DNA of 19,617 bases, taken from Treponema sp. (GTDB lineage: Bacteria > Spirochaetota > Spirochaetia > Treponematales > Breznakiellaceae). Positions 1-8,492 of this stretch are shown here, one piece after another (within the stretch, counting starts at the first letter, position 1; every line of letters starts with the position of its first letter). Position numbers and translations under genes: made by a program. The notes below the pieces were generated by a model, which saw only the letters and a program-made list of their open reading frames with translations, made no database searches and had not been told where the DNA came from. The stretch is from assembly GCA_009785045.1 (NCBI GenBank), contig WQXC01000013.1, forward strand, positions 1-19,617. Direction: 5' to 3'.

Positions 1-687
1 AATTGCAGTAAAGACATCTACTCCGGAATCTATCATGGCAGATGTTAGTTCTGCAGCTTTGTTTGCGTCAGCCCACGAGCCAACTATGCGAACATCAAGT
101 TCAAACTGCGGGTCAACTTTTTTAGCGCCTTCCAAAAAACCGGGAATCATCTGCCTTGTTAAAAGAGGATATTCCTGCGCAGCTATAAAACCAATGCGTT
201 TTTGACTGTTTGTATTCACCATATTACTTGTTGAAACAAGTCCTGCCAGAAACCCAAGAAAATGTGATTGCTCATACTGGTTATAGTTATATGTTCTAAT
301 TTGCGGATGACCTTCGTAATGAGCGTCTAAAATGATAAACTTTTGCTGCGGAAACAATTTTGCAACATTGGCACACATTTCCGGCAGTGACGGGTTTGAA
401 CCAATAACAACATCATAACTTCCTCCGGAAACCATTTCGGCAAGCTGCTGCTCCCACTGCGCCTGATTCATTCCCGCTTCATAAATTTTAATATTTATAC
501 CGGGATTATTTTTTTCAAATTCATGCGCACCTTCTGCCATCATTTCGTATGGAGGACTTCCGGCAATTACACCGGTAATATAAATAAGCACAGAAAGATC
601 ATCTTTATTTACTGATTCTGCTTTTCTGGTACAGCTAAATGTAAAAAACATTGATAAACTAATTAAAATACAAACTATTTTTTTCAT
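1..687 (-). CDS. BMP-family (PnrA/TmpC-like) substrate-binding lipoprotein, 5' part only
   Basis: The frame is open from ATG at 687 to the window edge, giving 229 codons of a longer gene whose 3' end lies outside. The leader is MKKIVCILISLSMFFTFSC, a short hydrophobic signal with a relaxed spirochaetal lipobox and probable lipidated Cys19. The mature part has the periplasmic-binding fold pattern of BMP-family ABC receptors: VLIYITG near the start, then SYDVVIGSNPSLPEM, KFIILDAHYEG, HFLGFLAGLVS, KRIGFIAAQEYP and DSGVDVFTAI. Family members known in Treponema (TmpC/PnrA) bind purine nucleosides; other members bind other small solutes, so the ligand here is open. An AAGGA ribosome binding site lies six bases before the ATG. 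The gene starts 11 bases after the kinase stop, so the two are probably cotranscribed. Permease and ATPase genes may follow outside the window. Confidence 0.85.
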   Translation of the reverse strand, partial: MKKIVCILISLSMFFTFSCTRKAESVNKDDLSVLIYITGVIAGSPPYEMMAEGAHEFEKNNPGINIKIYEAGMNQAQWEQQLAEMVSGGSYDVVIGSNPSLPEMCANVAKLFPQQKFIILDAHYEGHPQIRTYNYNQYEQSHFLGFLAGLVSTSNMVNTNSQKRIGFIAAQEYPLLTRQMIPGFLEGAKKVDPQFELDVRIVGSWADANKAAELTSAMIDSGVDVFTAI

Positions 688-698
688 ATATTATCCTT

Positions 699-1997
699 TT
701 ATTTTTTATACTCATTATAAAGTTGATTGTAAAGGGCTGTATTCCTGTTATTTGGCTTAAAAATCACTTTATTGGAAACAAAAACACCGGAAGCTTCAGA
801 GTAAGAAGCATATTTGCCAAGAGTACAAGAACCTATTATTGCAAGACCCTGTAATTCCGCTTCTTTATATTCACCTGTTAAAATATTAATGCCTGTTATA
901 TCTGCTTTTAATTGATTAAGAAAACTATTGCCGGAAAGACCTCCGGTAACTCTTAATTGAACTGCCTTTTCTCCGGCATTTTCCATTTTTAACAAAACGT
1001 CTTTTATTTTAAACCCTATTTCTTCCAGAATTGAATTTGCAAAATTGCTGTTTTTTAAACCTGCTTTTCCGGATTCTGCAAGTTCAAAAAAGTCATTGTA
1101 ACTGGAAAGCCCAAGCTGATTAATTCCCTTTTCAATAGATTTTCCGGTACTATCGATAATTCCTGACAAGTTCCAGAACTCATTTATTGGGTGCCTGTAT
1201 GACATTAATTCATCTGCATTAACAAAATTTTTGGTACAAAGATTTATTCCATCCGAAGTCCCTGTTCGATTACAAGCCTGTCCCGGCTCTGTTACTCCGC
1301 TGCCTAAAATTGCAGCATAAAAATCCGGTCCGCCGGAAATAACTGGAATATTTTTTGTAAAACCAAATTGTTCTGCTATAGCCGAAATTAAAGTTCCAAA
1401 AAAATCGCCTGGTTTAATAAAAGAAGGGAACTTCTTAAAGTCCAGCTTAAGTTTTTCAAGAACAGTGCTGTCCCAGAACCAGCGGTCAAATCCTTCGCAG
1501 GGAAAAACTGTTTTTGCCTTTCCTGTTAACACATAAGCAAGATATTCAGGGCACCCAAGAAAATATTTTGTTTGGTTGTAAATGTCAGGCTCTTCATTTT
1601 TAATATACATTATTTTTGGCAAAAAAAACTTGGCATCAACAAAGCCGCCCATGATATGCGACACTTCTTTCTGATACTTAACTGCTCTTTTATCCAGCCA
1701 AAGCCGCGCATTTTCTGCAGGTACTGTAAGTTTACCTGCTGGTGAAGGTTCACCTGTTACAGGAACCAGGCTGGGACCGTTTCCGCTTATTACGATTGCT
1801 TCTACACTTTTAAGATTTTTATGCTTTTTGCAGCTTTCTTCAAACGCACCCAGCCATTGCTGCGGCTTTGACTCTTGTCTACTGCCATCGTTTATATCAA
1901 TCGAAAGCGGCACAGAGTAAAAAGATACCCGTTTCCCCTCATGGCTCCAAACCGCGGATTTAAAACTTGATGTGCCAATATCAATCGTAAACAGCAT
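699..1997 (-). CDS. FGGY-family carbohydrate kinase (xylulokinase-like, substrate unknown)
   Basis: This 432-residue protein is a cytoplasmic ATP-dependent sugar or polyol kinase of the FGGY family. The N-terminal phosphate loop is DIGTSSFKSAVW (residues 6-17), starting only five residues after the ATG, which supports this start. A xylulokinase-like RLWLDKRA segment follows near residue 100. GGPDFYAAILGSG around residue 225 carries the probable catalytic base Asp225, and the C-terminal ATP-side motif VTGGLSGNSFLNQ begins near residue 350. It is shorter than the usual roughly 480-520 residues, yet both lobes are represented. No clear Shine-Dalgarno sequence precedes the start. The BMP receptor gene follows after 11 bases, which suggests that the solute captured by that receptor, or a product of it, is phosphorylated here. 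The sequence does not settle whether the substrate is a pentulose, a polyol or another sugar. Confidence 0.82.
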   Translation of the reverse strand: MLFTIDIGTSSFKSAVWSHEGKRVSFYSVPLSIDINDGSRQESKPQQWLGAFEESCKKHKNLKSVEAIVISGNGPSLVPVTGEPSPAGKLTVPAENARLWLDKRAVKYQKEVSHIMGGFVDAKFFLPKIMYIKNEEPDIYNQTKYFLGCPEYLAYVLTGKAKTVFPCEGFDRWFWDSTVLEKLKLDFKKFPSFIKPGDFFGTLISAIAEQFGFTKNIPVISGGPDFYAAILGSGVTEPGQACNRTGTSDGINLCTKNFVNADELMSYRHPINEFWNLSGIIDSTGKSIEKGINQLGLSSYNDFFELAESGKAGLKNSNFANSILEEIGFKIKDVLLKMENAGEKAVQLRVTGGLSGNSFLNQLKADITGINILTGEYKEAELQGLAIIGSCTLGKYASYSEASGVFVSNKVIFKPNNRNTALYNQLYNEYKK

Positions 1998-2057
1998 AGG
2001 TATAGTTTGACATATTTTTCATATTTTATAAATACTTTATTGAACAAACATTTACAC

Positions 2058-2086
2058 TTGCGTTATTCAAAAAACAGTATTATAAT
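2058..2086 (+). promoter_or_regulatory. Sigma-70-type promoter for the small cysteine protein gene
   Basis: A -35 box TTGCGT (2058-2063) is followed after 17 bases by a perfect -10 box TATAAT (2081-2086). Transcription would start near 2093, giving a leader of about 14 bases that contains the ribosome binding site AAGGGG (2095-2100), six bases before the ATG at 2107. Box quality and spacing make this the best promoter in the window. Confidence 0.65.
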
Positions 2087-2106
2087 TATTATTTAAGGGG
2101 AAAATA

Positions 2107-2394
2107 ATGCCTGTTTTGGTGAGAAATATTTACGGTACCAGTAAAGAAAATGCATCTGCGGGAAAACTAAAACACTGGAAAGAGTATTTTAACATTTCTG
2201 GACCAAAATGTTCCGAAGCCTCTTGTTTTGAATCAGATAACCTTCTTGGCTCCCCTGTCGAAGTTTTGGAAGGACGCAATAAAGGAAAAAAGTTTATTAT
2301 CCCGTTATGCAGTCCTTTGTTTAAACAGCACGGTGAAGAATTTCAAATAAAAGATTCCTCCAAATGCATGCCCTTAGACGAACTTAACCCTTAA
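2107..2394 (+). CDS. Small cysteine-containing protein, possibly a degenerate zinc-ribbon-like family member
   Basis: This 95-residue soluble protein has no signal peptide and no known function. It has its own promoter and ribosome binding site AAGGGG. Visible features are VRNIYGTS at the N terminus, KHWKEYF (22-28), CSEASC with Cys35 and Cys40, and KFIIPLCSPLFKQHGEEF with Cys68, followed by Cys87. From memory, this layout resembles a family of small bacterial proteins with V+NI.GT, a HW...C....C block and an IPLC..CN.-like block in which cysteine pairs would bind zinc. Here the N-terminal Cys pair is absent and the position of the last CxxC reads CSPLF, so metal binding may be lost. The family link is an inference without a search. 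The last 11 bases overlap the 3' end of trmB on the opposite strand. Confidence 0.7.
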   Translation: MPVLVRNIYGTSKENASAGKLKHWKEYFNISGPKCSEASCFESDNLLGSPVEVLEGRNKGKKFIIPLCSPLFKQHGEEFQIKDSSKCMPLDELNP

Positions 2395-3037
2395 CAAAAT
2401 ACAGCTCCCTTATAACATGATCTTTTGCAAGGCCTTTTTGCTCAAATTTTGTTCCCGGCCGCCATTCCTGCGGTGCAGCAAAACCGTTATAAGCATTATG
2501 TAACCCTGAAGTTGCGGATAATTCATCAAGAGCAAAATTAGCATAGTCTTCCCAATCGGTTACCATGTACAAATAGCCGCCGGGTTTTAGGCAATTGGCA
2601 AGAGTTTGCGTAAACGGACGCTGTACAAGACGGCGTTTGTGGTGTCTTTTTTTTGGCCAAGGGTCAGGGAAAAAGATATGTATCGCTTCCAGGGAACCAG
2701 GCGGGATCATTTTTAGCGCTACATAAGCCGCATCATATTCAATTATCCTGATGTTGGAAAGAGAGCGTTTTTCAATTTCCCACAAAAGTTTACCAATACC
2801 TGGACGATGAACTTCCACGCCAATGTAGTTTTTATCTGGATTAAACTGTGCAATTTCGGCTGTCGTAAAACCCATTCCAAAGCCGATTTCCATTGTTACA
2901 TTTTCGCTTCCAAAAACTTGATTTAAGTTAAGGTATTCCTCTTTATACGGAATTAAAAATTGCCCGCTTAATGAGTCATAGGCATTTTTTTGAGCATCAG
3001 TATAACGCCCTGCGCGTATTACATAACTTTTAAGCAT
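2384..3037 (-). CDS. trmB: tRNA (guanine-N7-)-methyltransferase TrmB
   Basis: TrmB transfers a methyl group from S-adenosylmethionine to N7 of G46 in the tRNA variable loop. The 217 residues match the usual family length. The SAM-binding loop is EIGFGMG (50-56), followed by IGVEVHRPG (72-80). The family signature FFPDPWPKKRHHKRRLVQ (122-139) supplies the catalytic aspartate and the basic tRNA-binding residues, and GGYLYMVTDWEDYA plus RPGTKFEQKGL (193-203) complete the family pattern. The start overlaps the stop of the upstream lipoprotein gene by one base (TAATG), so translation is probably coupled; no separate ribosome binding site is evident. The 3' end overlaps the convergent small gene by 11 bases. 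Confidence 0.96.
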   Translation of the reverse strand: MLKSYVIRAGRYTDAQKNAYDSLSGQFLIPYKEEYLNLNQVFGSENVTMEIGFGMGFTTAEIAQFNPDKNYIGVEVHRPGIGKLLWEIEKRSLSNIRIIEYDAAYVALKMIPPGSLEAIHIFFPDPWPKKRHHKRRLVQRPFTQTLANCLKPGGYLYMVTDWEDYANFALDELSATSGLHNAYNGFAAPQEWRPGTKFEQKGLAKDHVIRELYFVKG

Positions 3038-3693
3038 TAATTAATCGGAACCACATTTGTAAAAGCGCTGCAGAAATTGGCCTCGTCTTCGGCCCACAGA
3101 GCGGCTGTTCTGGCATTAGACGGAATTCTTAATTGCGAAACATTTCCCATTACAGAAGGAAGCCTTACTGTAGCAACATGATTACCTGAGACATCGTAGC
3201 AGACCAGGTGGTTTACAGGCCACTGCGAATTAACTGAATATATACCGCCTGAGATTTCAATTTCCGGAAACGGAAAACGTACATTGCCGTCATAGGTGAA
3301 ACTGCGTTCTGTGCTCTCCCCTCCCTTGTTTACAAGTACAGCGCGGTACAAGCCTCTTGGAAGACTGCCATCTTTTATTGTAATACTCCGGGTTCCAATC
3401 CAGTCCTTTCCGTCAATTGTTTGGTGCAGCCATTCTTCGTTATTAATTTTCCAGCGAAGCTGCTCCCTGTCGTGGTAAAGATAAAGTTCATCCAGATTGG
3501 CAATACCATCCTCATCTTCTGCCATAACAAAAAATGAAAAATGTTCCTGCGGCTCATCATCACCCTGGTAAAGGACAAGCTGCAAATAACCGTATGTTAT
3601 TACGGGAGCGCTCTTAGTGCATGATACAGACAGAAATGCCACTAATACGGCAAAAAACAGGATATAAATTATTTTATTGTCAATTTTTTTCAT
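3037..3693 (-). CDS. Hypothetical lipoprotein upstream of trmB
   Basis: This 218-residue protein of unknown function is probably anchored in a membrane by its lipid. The leader is hydrophobic (IIYILFFAVLVAF) and ends in LSVSC with predicted lipidated Cys25. The mature part reads as beta-rich: alternating segments such as YGYLQLVLYQGDD, FSFFVMAEDEDG, YRAVLVNKGGE and ALWAEDEANF, with a DEDGIANLDELYLY stretch. That mix suggests an immunoglobulin-like or other beta-sandwich fold, but I recognise no family. It is the first gene of a two-gene unit with trmB, sharing one base with it. A promoter candidate lies just upstream (3708-3736). The ribosome binding site is weak. Confidence 0.8.
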   Translation of the reverse strand: MKKIDNKIIYILFFAVLVAFLSVSCTKSAPVITYGYLQLVLYQGDDEPQEHFSFFVMAEDEDGIANLDELYLYHDREQLRWKINNEEWLHQTIDGKDWIGTRSITIKDGSLPRGLYRAVLVNKGGESTERSFTYDGNVRFPFPEIEISGGIYSVNSQWPVNHLVCYDVSGNHVATVRLPSVMGNVSQLRIPSNARTAALWAEDEANFCSAFTNVVPIN

Positions 3694-3707
3694 AAGCTAC
3701 TGTCTAA

Positions 3708-3736
3708 AGTATAGATTGAATAATAAAAAAAGTCTA
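3708..3736 (-). promoter_or_regulatory. Candidate promoter for the lipoprotein-trmB unit
   Basis: On the minus strand TAGACT (3736-3731) and TATACT (3713-3708) are separated by exactly 17 bases and match the -35 and -10 consensus at four and five of six positions. The predicted start of transcription near 3701 leaves a leader of only about eight bases before the ATG at 3693. Confidence 0.45.
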
Positions 3737-3740
3737 CAAT
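3735..3740 (+). promoter_or_regulatory. Possible -10 box for rdgB-rep
   Basis: TACAAT matches the -10 consensus at five of six positions and lies seven bases before the rdgB ATG, which would make the message leaderless or nearly so. No good -35 box sits 16-18 bases upstream, and no Shine-Dalgarno sequence precedes the ATG. The box overlaps the -35 region of the divergent promoter. Weak evidence. Confidence 0.3.
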
Positions 3741-3747
3741 ACCTATC

Positions 3748-4344
3748 ATGAATATTTGGTTTGCAACGAATAATGGTCATAAAAAAGAAGAACTTCAGGC
3801 AATTTTGAACACCAGCCTGAAAATCCCTTCACAGGAAGGATATGCCTTTAACCCCGAAGAAACCGGCGATACCTTTTGTGAAAATGCACTAATTAAAGCA
3901 AGGGAACTCCATAAGCTCCTTGGAAATAACGAGCCTGTTATAGCCGATGATTCGGGTTTAAACGTTGATGCTCTTGGCGGAAGACCTGGAGTTTTATCTG
4001 CGCGATACGGAATGGAAAACGGACAAAAACTTACAAGCGACCAGCAGAATATTCTGCTTCTTGATGAACTGGGAGATAGTCCATTACGAAGCGCACGGTT
4101 TGTCTGTTCAATGGTACTTTTTTACAGTAATGACAGATTTTTTGTTATCCAGGAAACTCTCGAGGGAGAAATCGTAAAAAAAAGCGAAATGAGAGGAGAC
4201 GGCGGCTTTGGTTATGACCCTGTATTTTTAATTCCTCAATTTGGCCGTACTCTTGCCGAACTTTCGGTAGAAGAAAAAAACTTTCTTAGCCACCGGGGAA
4301 AAGCCGGAAAAATAATTGCAAATTTATTAAAAAATAATGGCTAA
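3748..4344 (+). CDS. rdgB: RdgB/HAM1 non-canonical purine NTP pyrophosphatase (dITP/XTP)
   Basis: This enzyme hydrolyses dITP, ITP and XTP to the monophosphates and keeps deaminated purines out of DNA and RNA. The 198 residues match the family length. Motifs run in order: the N-terminal substrate loop FATNNGHKKEEL (5-16), the acidic metal-binding ADDSGLNVDALGGRPGV (66-82) with Asp67 and Asp68, GDGGFGYDPVF (150-160), and the base-recognition segment FLSHRGKA (179-186). The ATG is the first in frame and coincides with the family N terminus. No Shine-Dalgarno sequence is seen. The last eight bases overlap the start of the rep helicase gene, so the two are an operon with coupled translation, joining nucleotide-pool cleaning to DNA replication or repair. 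Confidence 0.95.
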   Translation: MNIWFATNNGHKKEELQAILNTSLKIPSQEGYAFNPEETGDTFCENALIKARELHKLLGNNEPVIADDSGLNVDALGGRPGVLSARYGMENGQKLTSDQQNILLLDELGDSPLRSARFVCSMVLFYSNDRFFVIQETLEGEIVKKSEMRGDGGFGYDPVFLIPQFGRTLAELSVEEKNFLSHRGKAGKIIANLLKNNG

Positions 4345-6406
4345 GATAAATATAAAAAACGAATTAAACGAACCTCAGATTGATGCTGTTACAAAAATTA
4401 ATGGTCCTTCATTGATTATCGCCGGTGCAGGTTCTGGAAAAACAAGGGTAATTACATACCGTATCGCCTACATGCTTGAAAAAGGCATTCCCCAATCTGC
4501 AATTCTGGCTCTTACTTTTACAAATAAAGCAGCGCGGGAAATGGAGCAAAGAGTTAAGGAACTTACAGGTAAAAAACTCCAAAGTCTTACTCTAAGTACA
4601 TTCCATGCTTTTGGTTTAAAAATTATCAGAGAAGAGTGCGAACTGCTTGGCTACAGAAAGAATTTTTCAATTTATGACGAGACCGACAAAATGTCACTTA
4701 TTAAGGAATCGCTTAGAGAATGCAAGATGTATTCACCAAAAATAGATATATATTCACTAAGTCAGGTTTTTTCAAAAATAAAAATCGGTCTTTCAAAATG
4801 GACAAACGATGTAACAATGCAGCCTGTTTATGATGAGTATCAGCAGGCGTTAAAAATATACAATGCAGTTGATTTTGACGATCTTCTTACTGTTCCGCTT
4901 GAATTATTCGAGAAATATACTGATATTAAACAAAAGTATCAAAAGAAATACCGTTATATTCTTGTTGACGAGTTTCAGGATACAAGTTTGATTCAATACA
5001 GACTTTTAAAACTTCTGGCTGAAGATGAGAATGCAAATATATGCGTTGTCGGCGATGATGACCAATCCATTTATTCATGGAGAGGCGCTAATTATGAAAA
5101 TTTACTGATGTTTGAAAAAGATTTTCCATCCCGCGCAGAGATTAAACTTGAACAGAATTACCGTTCTACATCTACCATTCTGGATGCTGCAAACGGTGTA
5201 ATCTCTAATAACACCGGAAGAAAAAAGAAAAATCTTTGGTCGCCAAAAGAAGGCGGTAAACCTATAGAACTTTTTTTCCCGGAAAATGAAACCGCCGAAG
5301 CGGATTTTATTGCAAATCAGATAAGAACATTAATGATAAGCGAAGATTTTAAATACCACGATTTTGGAGTCCTTACAAGAACCAATTCACTTGCCAGAAA
5401 CATAGAAGAATCATTTTTATCAGAAAATATACCTTACTGTGTATCAGGCGGAACAAGTTTTTTTGCACGAAAAGAAATTAAAGATATAATCTCGTACCTG
5501 CGTGTTATTGCAAACCCCGATGATGATGTAAGCCTTTTACGGATTATAAATACTCCGCGAAGAGGTATTGGCAAAACTACAATTGCAGTGTTAAACGAAA
5601 ATGCAAAAAAACACAGATCAAGCATTTGGAATGCCATTAACCGGTTTAATTACAGCCGTTTACAGGGACAGCAAGGTTTGTTTCAGGATAAAAACGCAGC
5701 AACAGACCTGGAAGAATTTACAGCTTTGATCGAAGACTATAGGTCGCTAGTTCTGGAAAGAAAATCCGAAGATGGAAAGAAATGGTCATTATCAAGTTGT
5801 GTACAAAAACTTGTAAGTGATATTGACTACTGGAGCTATCTTGTTCTTGAACACGGTAAAGATGAGAAAAAAGCAAGGTGGAAAAACAGCAATATAGAAT
5901 ATTTTATAAGGATGATAAACAATTGGGAAACTGATCCTGACAATCTTGATAATGGTATTTATGCCTGGTTAAACAGAATAAGCCTTATTACAAGAGACGA
6001 AGGAGAGGATGATACAAAAGGCAAAGTAAGCCTTATGACTATTCATGCTGCCAAAGGTTTGGAATTTCCTGTTGTTTTTATCGCCGGCGCAGAAGATGGG
6101 TTAATACCACACGAAAAAAGTCTTGAAGAAAAAGAAGATGAAGACGGCAATACAGGCAGCGTTGCTGGCAGTGTCGAAGAAGAGCGGCGTTTATTCTATG
6201 TTGCAATTACAAGAGCCCGGGAAAAATTATTCATCACAAGCTGCCAGAAACGCCGATATCTGCAAACATCAAAAGAGTGCTCCCCTTCTCCGTTTATTGA
6301 CGAAATTCCTCAGGATTTAATTAAAATTCACGAGAAAGAAAAAGAAATCGTTGATGAAAATCAGGCAGAAAAATACATGGAAAAAATGAAGGCAATGTTT
6401 GGTTAG
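4337..6406 (+). CDS. rep: Rep-like superfamily 1 ATP-dependent DNA helicase (UvrD/Rep/PcrA family)
   Basis: A 3'-5' DNA helicase acting on stalled forks or in repair. All SF1A motifs are visible: Q motif with Gln14; Walker A AGAGSGKT (29-36); motif Ia ALTFTNKAAREM; Ib TLSTFHAFG; motif II VDEFQD (Asp211-Asp215); motif III GDDDQSIYSWRGA; motif IV EQNYRST; motif V LMTIHAAKGLEFPVVF; motif VI RRLFYVAITRARE. The segment ISGGTSFF-like (SGGTSFFARKEIKD) and the short C terminus ending in an EKMKAMFG-like tail resemble E. coli Rep (673 residues) more than UvrD or PcrA, whose longer C termini end in a Tudor-like domain. Hence the name rep, though a phylogeny could place it with PcrA. The start lies inside the end of rdgB without its own strong ribosome binding site. 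It converges on recG, with 19 bases between the stops and no convincing terminator. Confidence 0.93.
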   Translation: MAKINIKNELNEPQIDAVTKINGPSLIIAGAGSGKTRVITYRIAYMLEKGIPQSAILALTFTNKAAREMEQRVKELTGKKLQSLTLSTFHAFGLKIIREECELLGYRKNFSIYDETDKMSLIKESLRECKMYSPKIDIYSLSQVFSKIKIGLSKWTNDVTMQPVYDEYQQALKIYNAVDFDDLLTVPLELFEKYTDIKQKYQKKYRYILVDEFQDTSLIQYRLLKLLAEDENANICVVGDDDQSIYSWRGANYENLLMFEKDFPSRAEIKLEQNYRSTSTILDAANGVISNNTGRKKKNLWSPKEGGKPIELFFPENETAEADFIANQIRTLMISEDFKYHDFGVLTRTNSLARNIEESFLSENIPYCVSGGTSFFARKEIKDIISYLRVIANPDDDVSLLRIINTPRRGIGKTTIAVLNENAKKHRSSIWNAINRFNYSRLQGQQGLFQDKNAATDLEEFTALIEDYRSLVLERKSEDGKKWSLSSCVQKLVSDIDYWSYLVLEHGKDEKKARWKNSNIEYFIRMINNWETDPDNLDNGIYAWLNRISLITRDEGEDDTKGKVSLMTIHAAKGLEFPVVFIAGAEDGLIPHEKSLEEKEDEDGNTGSVAGSVEEERRLFYVAITRAREKLFITSCQKRRYLQTSKECSPSPFIDEIPQDLIKIHEKEKEIVDENQAEKYMEKMKAMFG

Positions 6407-6425
6407 GATTTACACAGAATTTTAA

Positions 6426-8492
6426 TTAAAGAGTTATACCGCTAAAGGGCGGCGCTTCGTTAAGAACTTTAGCAATTATTTGGTTATTTTCCAGTAAAAG
6501 ATCCGGGTCGTTTTCTAATATAGAAAAAACATCTGCGCGGGCGCGTTCAAGGATTTCCATGTCGCGTATTGGGTTTGCTATCCCAAGAACAAGATAACCT
6601 GATTGCTCAGTACCTGTTATCTGACCGGGACCTCTTAATTTTAAATCTTCTTCTGCAATAATAAAGCCGTCGTTATATTCCAGCATAACTTTTAACCGTG
6701 TTTTTCCATCTTCTGTAAGTTCATCAGAAAATAAAAGAAAACAATATGACTGCTCCAATCCGCGCCCAACGCGCCCTCGCAACTGGTGTAATGCAGAAAG
6801 TCCAAAACGCTCCGCATGTTCAATTACCATACAGGTTGCATTAGGCACATCAACTCCTACTTCTACTACGCTTGTTGCTGCAAGTATATTTATTTTGCCT
6901 TTGCGAAAATCGTCCATTGTTTTCTTTTTTTCATCTTCCGGCAGCTTTGAATGAATAAGCGATGTTTTATAACCTTTAAATATTTCATCTGATAATCTTT
7001 GAGCCATTGTTTCAGCGTCTTTTATCTCGTCACCTCCCTCTATAAGCGGATAAACAAAATAAGCCTGCCTTCCCTGTTCCAGTTCCTTTCTAACAAAATC
7101 GTATACTTTCTTTTCATTTGACTCTTTTGCCAGATGCGTTTTAACAGGGTTTCTGCCTGGAGGTTTATCCTTTATAACAGAAACATCCATATCTCCAAAA
7201 ACAGTTAATGCAAGCGTTCGCGGAATAGGAGTTGCGCTCATCATTAAAAGACCGCAATCATCTCCCTTAGACATTATTAAAGAACGCTGTGTTACGCCAA
7301 AACGGTGTTGTTCGTCAATAACAACAAGCTTAAGATTTTTATATTCTACATCATTTGAAAAAAGAGCATGCGTCCCAACAACAATATCTATACTTCCCGA
7401 TTTTAAATTTTTAAGAAGTTCTTTGCGTCCCTGCGTTTTAATATTTCCGGTAAGAAATGCTATATTTACTCCCATAGGTTCAAGAAGAACTGCTGCATTT
7501 TCGGCATGTTGCCGCGCAAGCAATTCTGTTGGAGCCATTATTGCCGCCTGTCCCTTTTCGTTCACAGCCCTTAATGCAGCAAGGAAAGAAACAAGTGTCT
7601 TTCCGGAGCCGACATCACCCTGTAAAAGACGCGCCATTGGAATATTTGATGTCATATCAATATTAATTTCGTTTACTGCCTCAATTTGACCTTTAGTTAA
7701 TTTAAAAGGCAGCCTTTCTATAAGCTGCTTTTGAAGCATAAAAAGTTCAGAACTTTTATCGTTATCAGCAGAAAGTATATTTTTCTTTCGTCTTTTTCTT
7801 TCAATTACCCTGCCTGCAACCATTACTTCCAGATAAAAAAGTTCTTCATAAATTAATGTTTTTTTTGCTTTATCAATATTACTTAAAGAAGAAGGAAAGT
7901 GAATCTCTCTTATTGCTTCTTTTTTGGAAAAAAGATTTTCTCTTTTAATAATGTCTGCCGGAAGCTCATCTTCCAAATTATCACTATACATTTTAACCGC
8001 ATTTAATTTAAATTTACGCATCATTGTTTGTGTAATTCCGGCAGTTAGCGGGTAAACCGGTATTATTTTTCCAAAATTTGAACCAGATGTTAATTGCTCA
8101 ATTTCAAATGAGCTGGACTGGAGCTCTCCGTATTTATAAAAAAATCTTCCGTAAACTACATATTGTGAATCTATTTTAATCTGCTTATCCATCCAGGGGC
8201 GGTTAAAACACAGTAGAACTCCCTGGGCAGTATCATCTTTAATATAGATTTTTAAAGTTTTCATTTTGCCGTAACCAATCCATTCTTTTGCAAAAACCGT
8301 AACGACACTGCAAACTTTACCTGAACGATACTCCTCCAGGTTTATTTTTTTTATACGATCTTCCCAATCCCGCGGAAAATGCATAAGAAGATCAGATGCT
8401 GTGCGAATACCAAGTTTAGATAATTTAGTTATTGCGGCAGAACCAATCCCAAAAATGGAATTGACAGGATAATTTAACGAACGCAGAAACAT
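6426..8492 (-). CDS. recG: ATP-dependent DNA helicase RecG
   Basis: RecG is the superfamily 2 translocase that remodels stalled forks and branched recombination intermediates. The 688 residues fit the family. The N-terminal part holds the helix-hairpin-like FGIGSAAITKLSKLGI, the FPRDWEDR signature and the OB-fold wedge domain (about 50-160). The helicase core has Walker A GDVGSGKT (292-299), MAPTELLARQH, the DEQH box (393-396), MSATPIPRTLAL, ATSVVEVGVDVPNA and the QLRGRVGRG arginine-finger motif. The C-terminal DLKLRGPGQITGTEQSG is the RecG-specific translocation element. The start overlaps the YggT stop by one base (TAATG), so translation is likely coupled. It is the last gene of the minus-strand series. 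Confidence 0.97.
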   Translation of the reverse strand: MFLRSLNYPVNSIFGIGSAAITKLSKLGIRTASDLLMHFPRDWEDRIKKINLEEYRSGKVCSVVTVFAKEWIGYGKMKTLKIYIKDDTAQGVLLCFNRPWMDKQIKIDSQYVVYGRFFYKYGELQSSSFEIEQLTSGSNFGKIIPVYPLTAGITQTMMRKFKLNAVKMYSDNLEDELPADIIKRENLFSKKEAIREIHFPSSLSNIDKAKKTLIYEELFYLEVMVAGRVIERKRRKKNILSADNDKSSELFMLQKQLIERLPFKLTKGQIEAVNEINIDMTSNIPMARLLQGDVGSGKTLVSFLAALRAVNEKGQAAIMAPTELLARQHAENAAVLLEPMGVNIAFLTGNIKTQGRKELLKNLKSGSIDIVVGTHALFSNDVEYKNLKLVVIDEQHRFGVTQRSLIMSKGDDCGLLMMSATPIPRTLALTVFGDMDVSVIKDKPPGRNPVKTHLAKESNEKKVYDFVRKELEQGRQAYFVYPLIEGGDEIKDAETMAQRLSDEIFKGYKTSLIHSKLPEDEKKKTMDDFRKGKINILAATSVVEVGVDVPNATCMVIEHAERFGLSALHQLRGRVGRGLEQSYCFLLFSDELTEDGKTRLKVMLEYNDGFIIAEEDLKLRGPGQITGTEQSGYLVLGIANPIRDMEILERARADVFSILENDPDLLLENNQIIAKVLNEAPPFSGITL

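Noticed and set aside
2107..2394. HNH endonuclease or toxin reading of the small cysteine protein
   Set aside because: Although it has a PLC segment followed by KQHGEE, it lacks the histidine-asparagine-histidine core and a partner gene.
6407..6425. Bidirectional terminator between the convergent rep and recG genes
   Set aside because: The 19 bases are AT-rich without a useful stem. The nearest pairing (CCGC with GCGG in the recG end) is only four base pairs.
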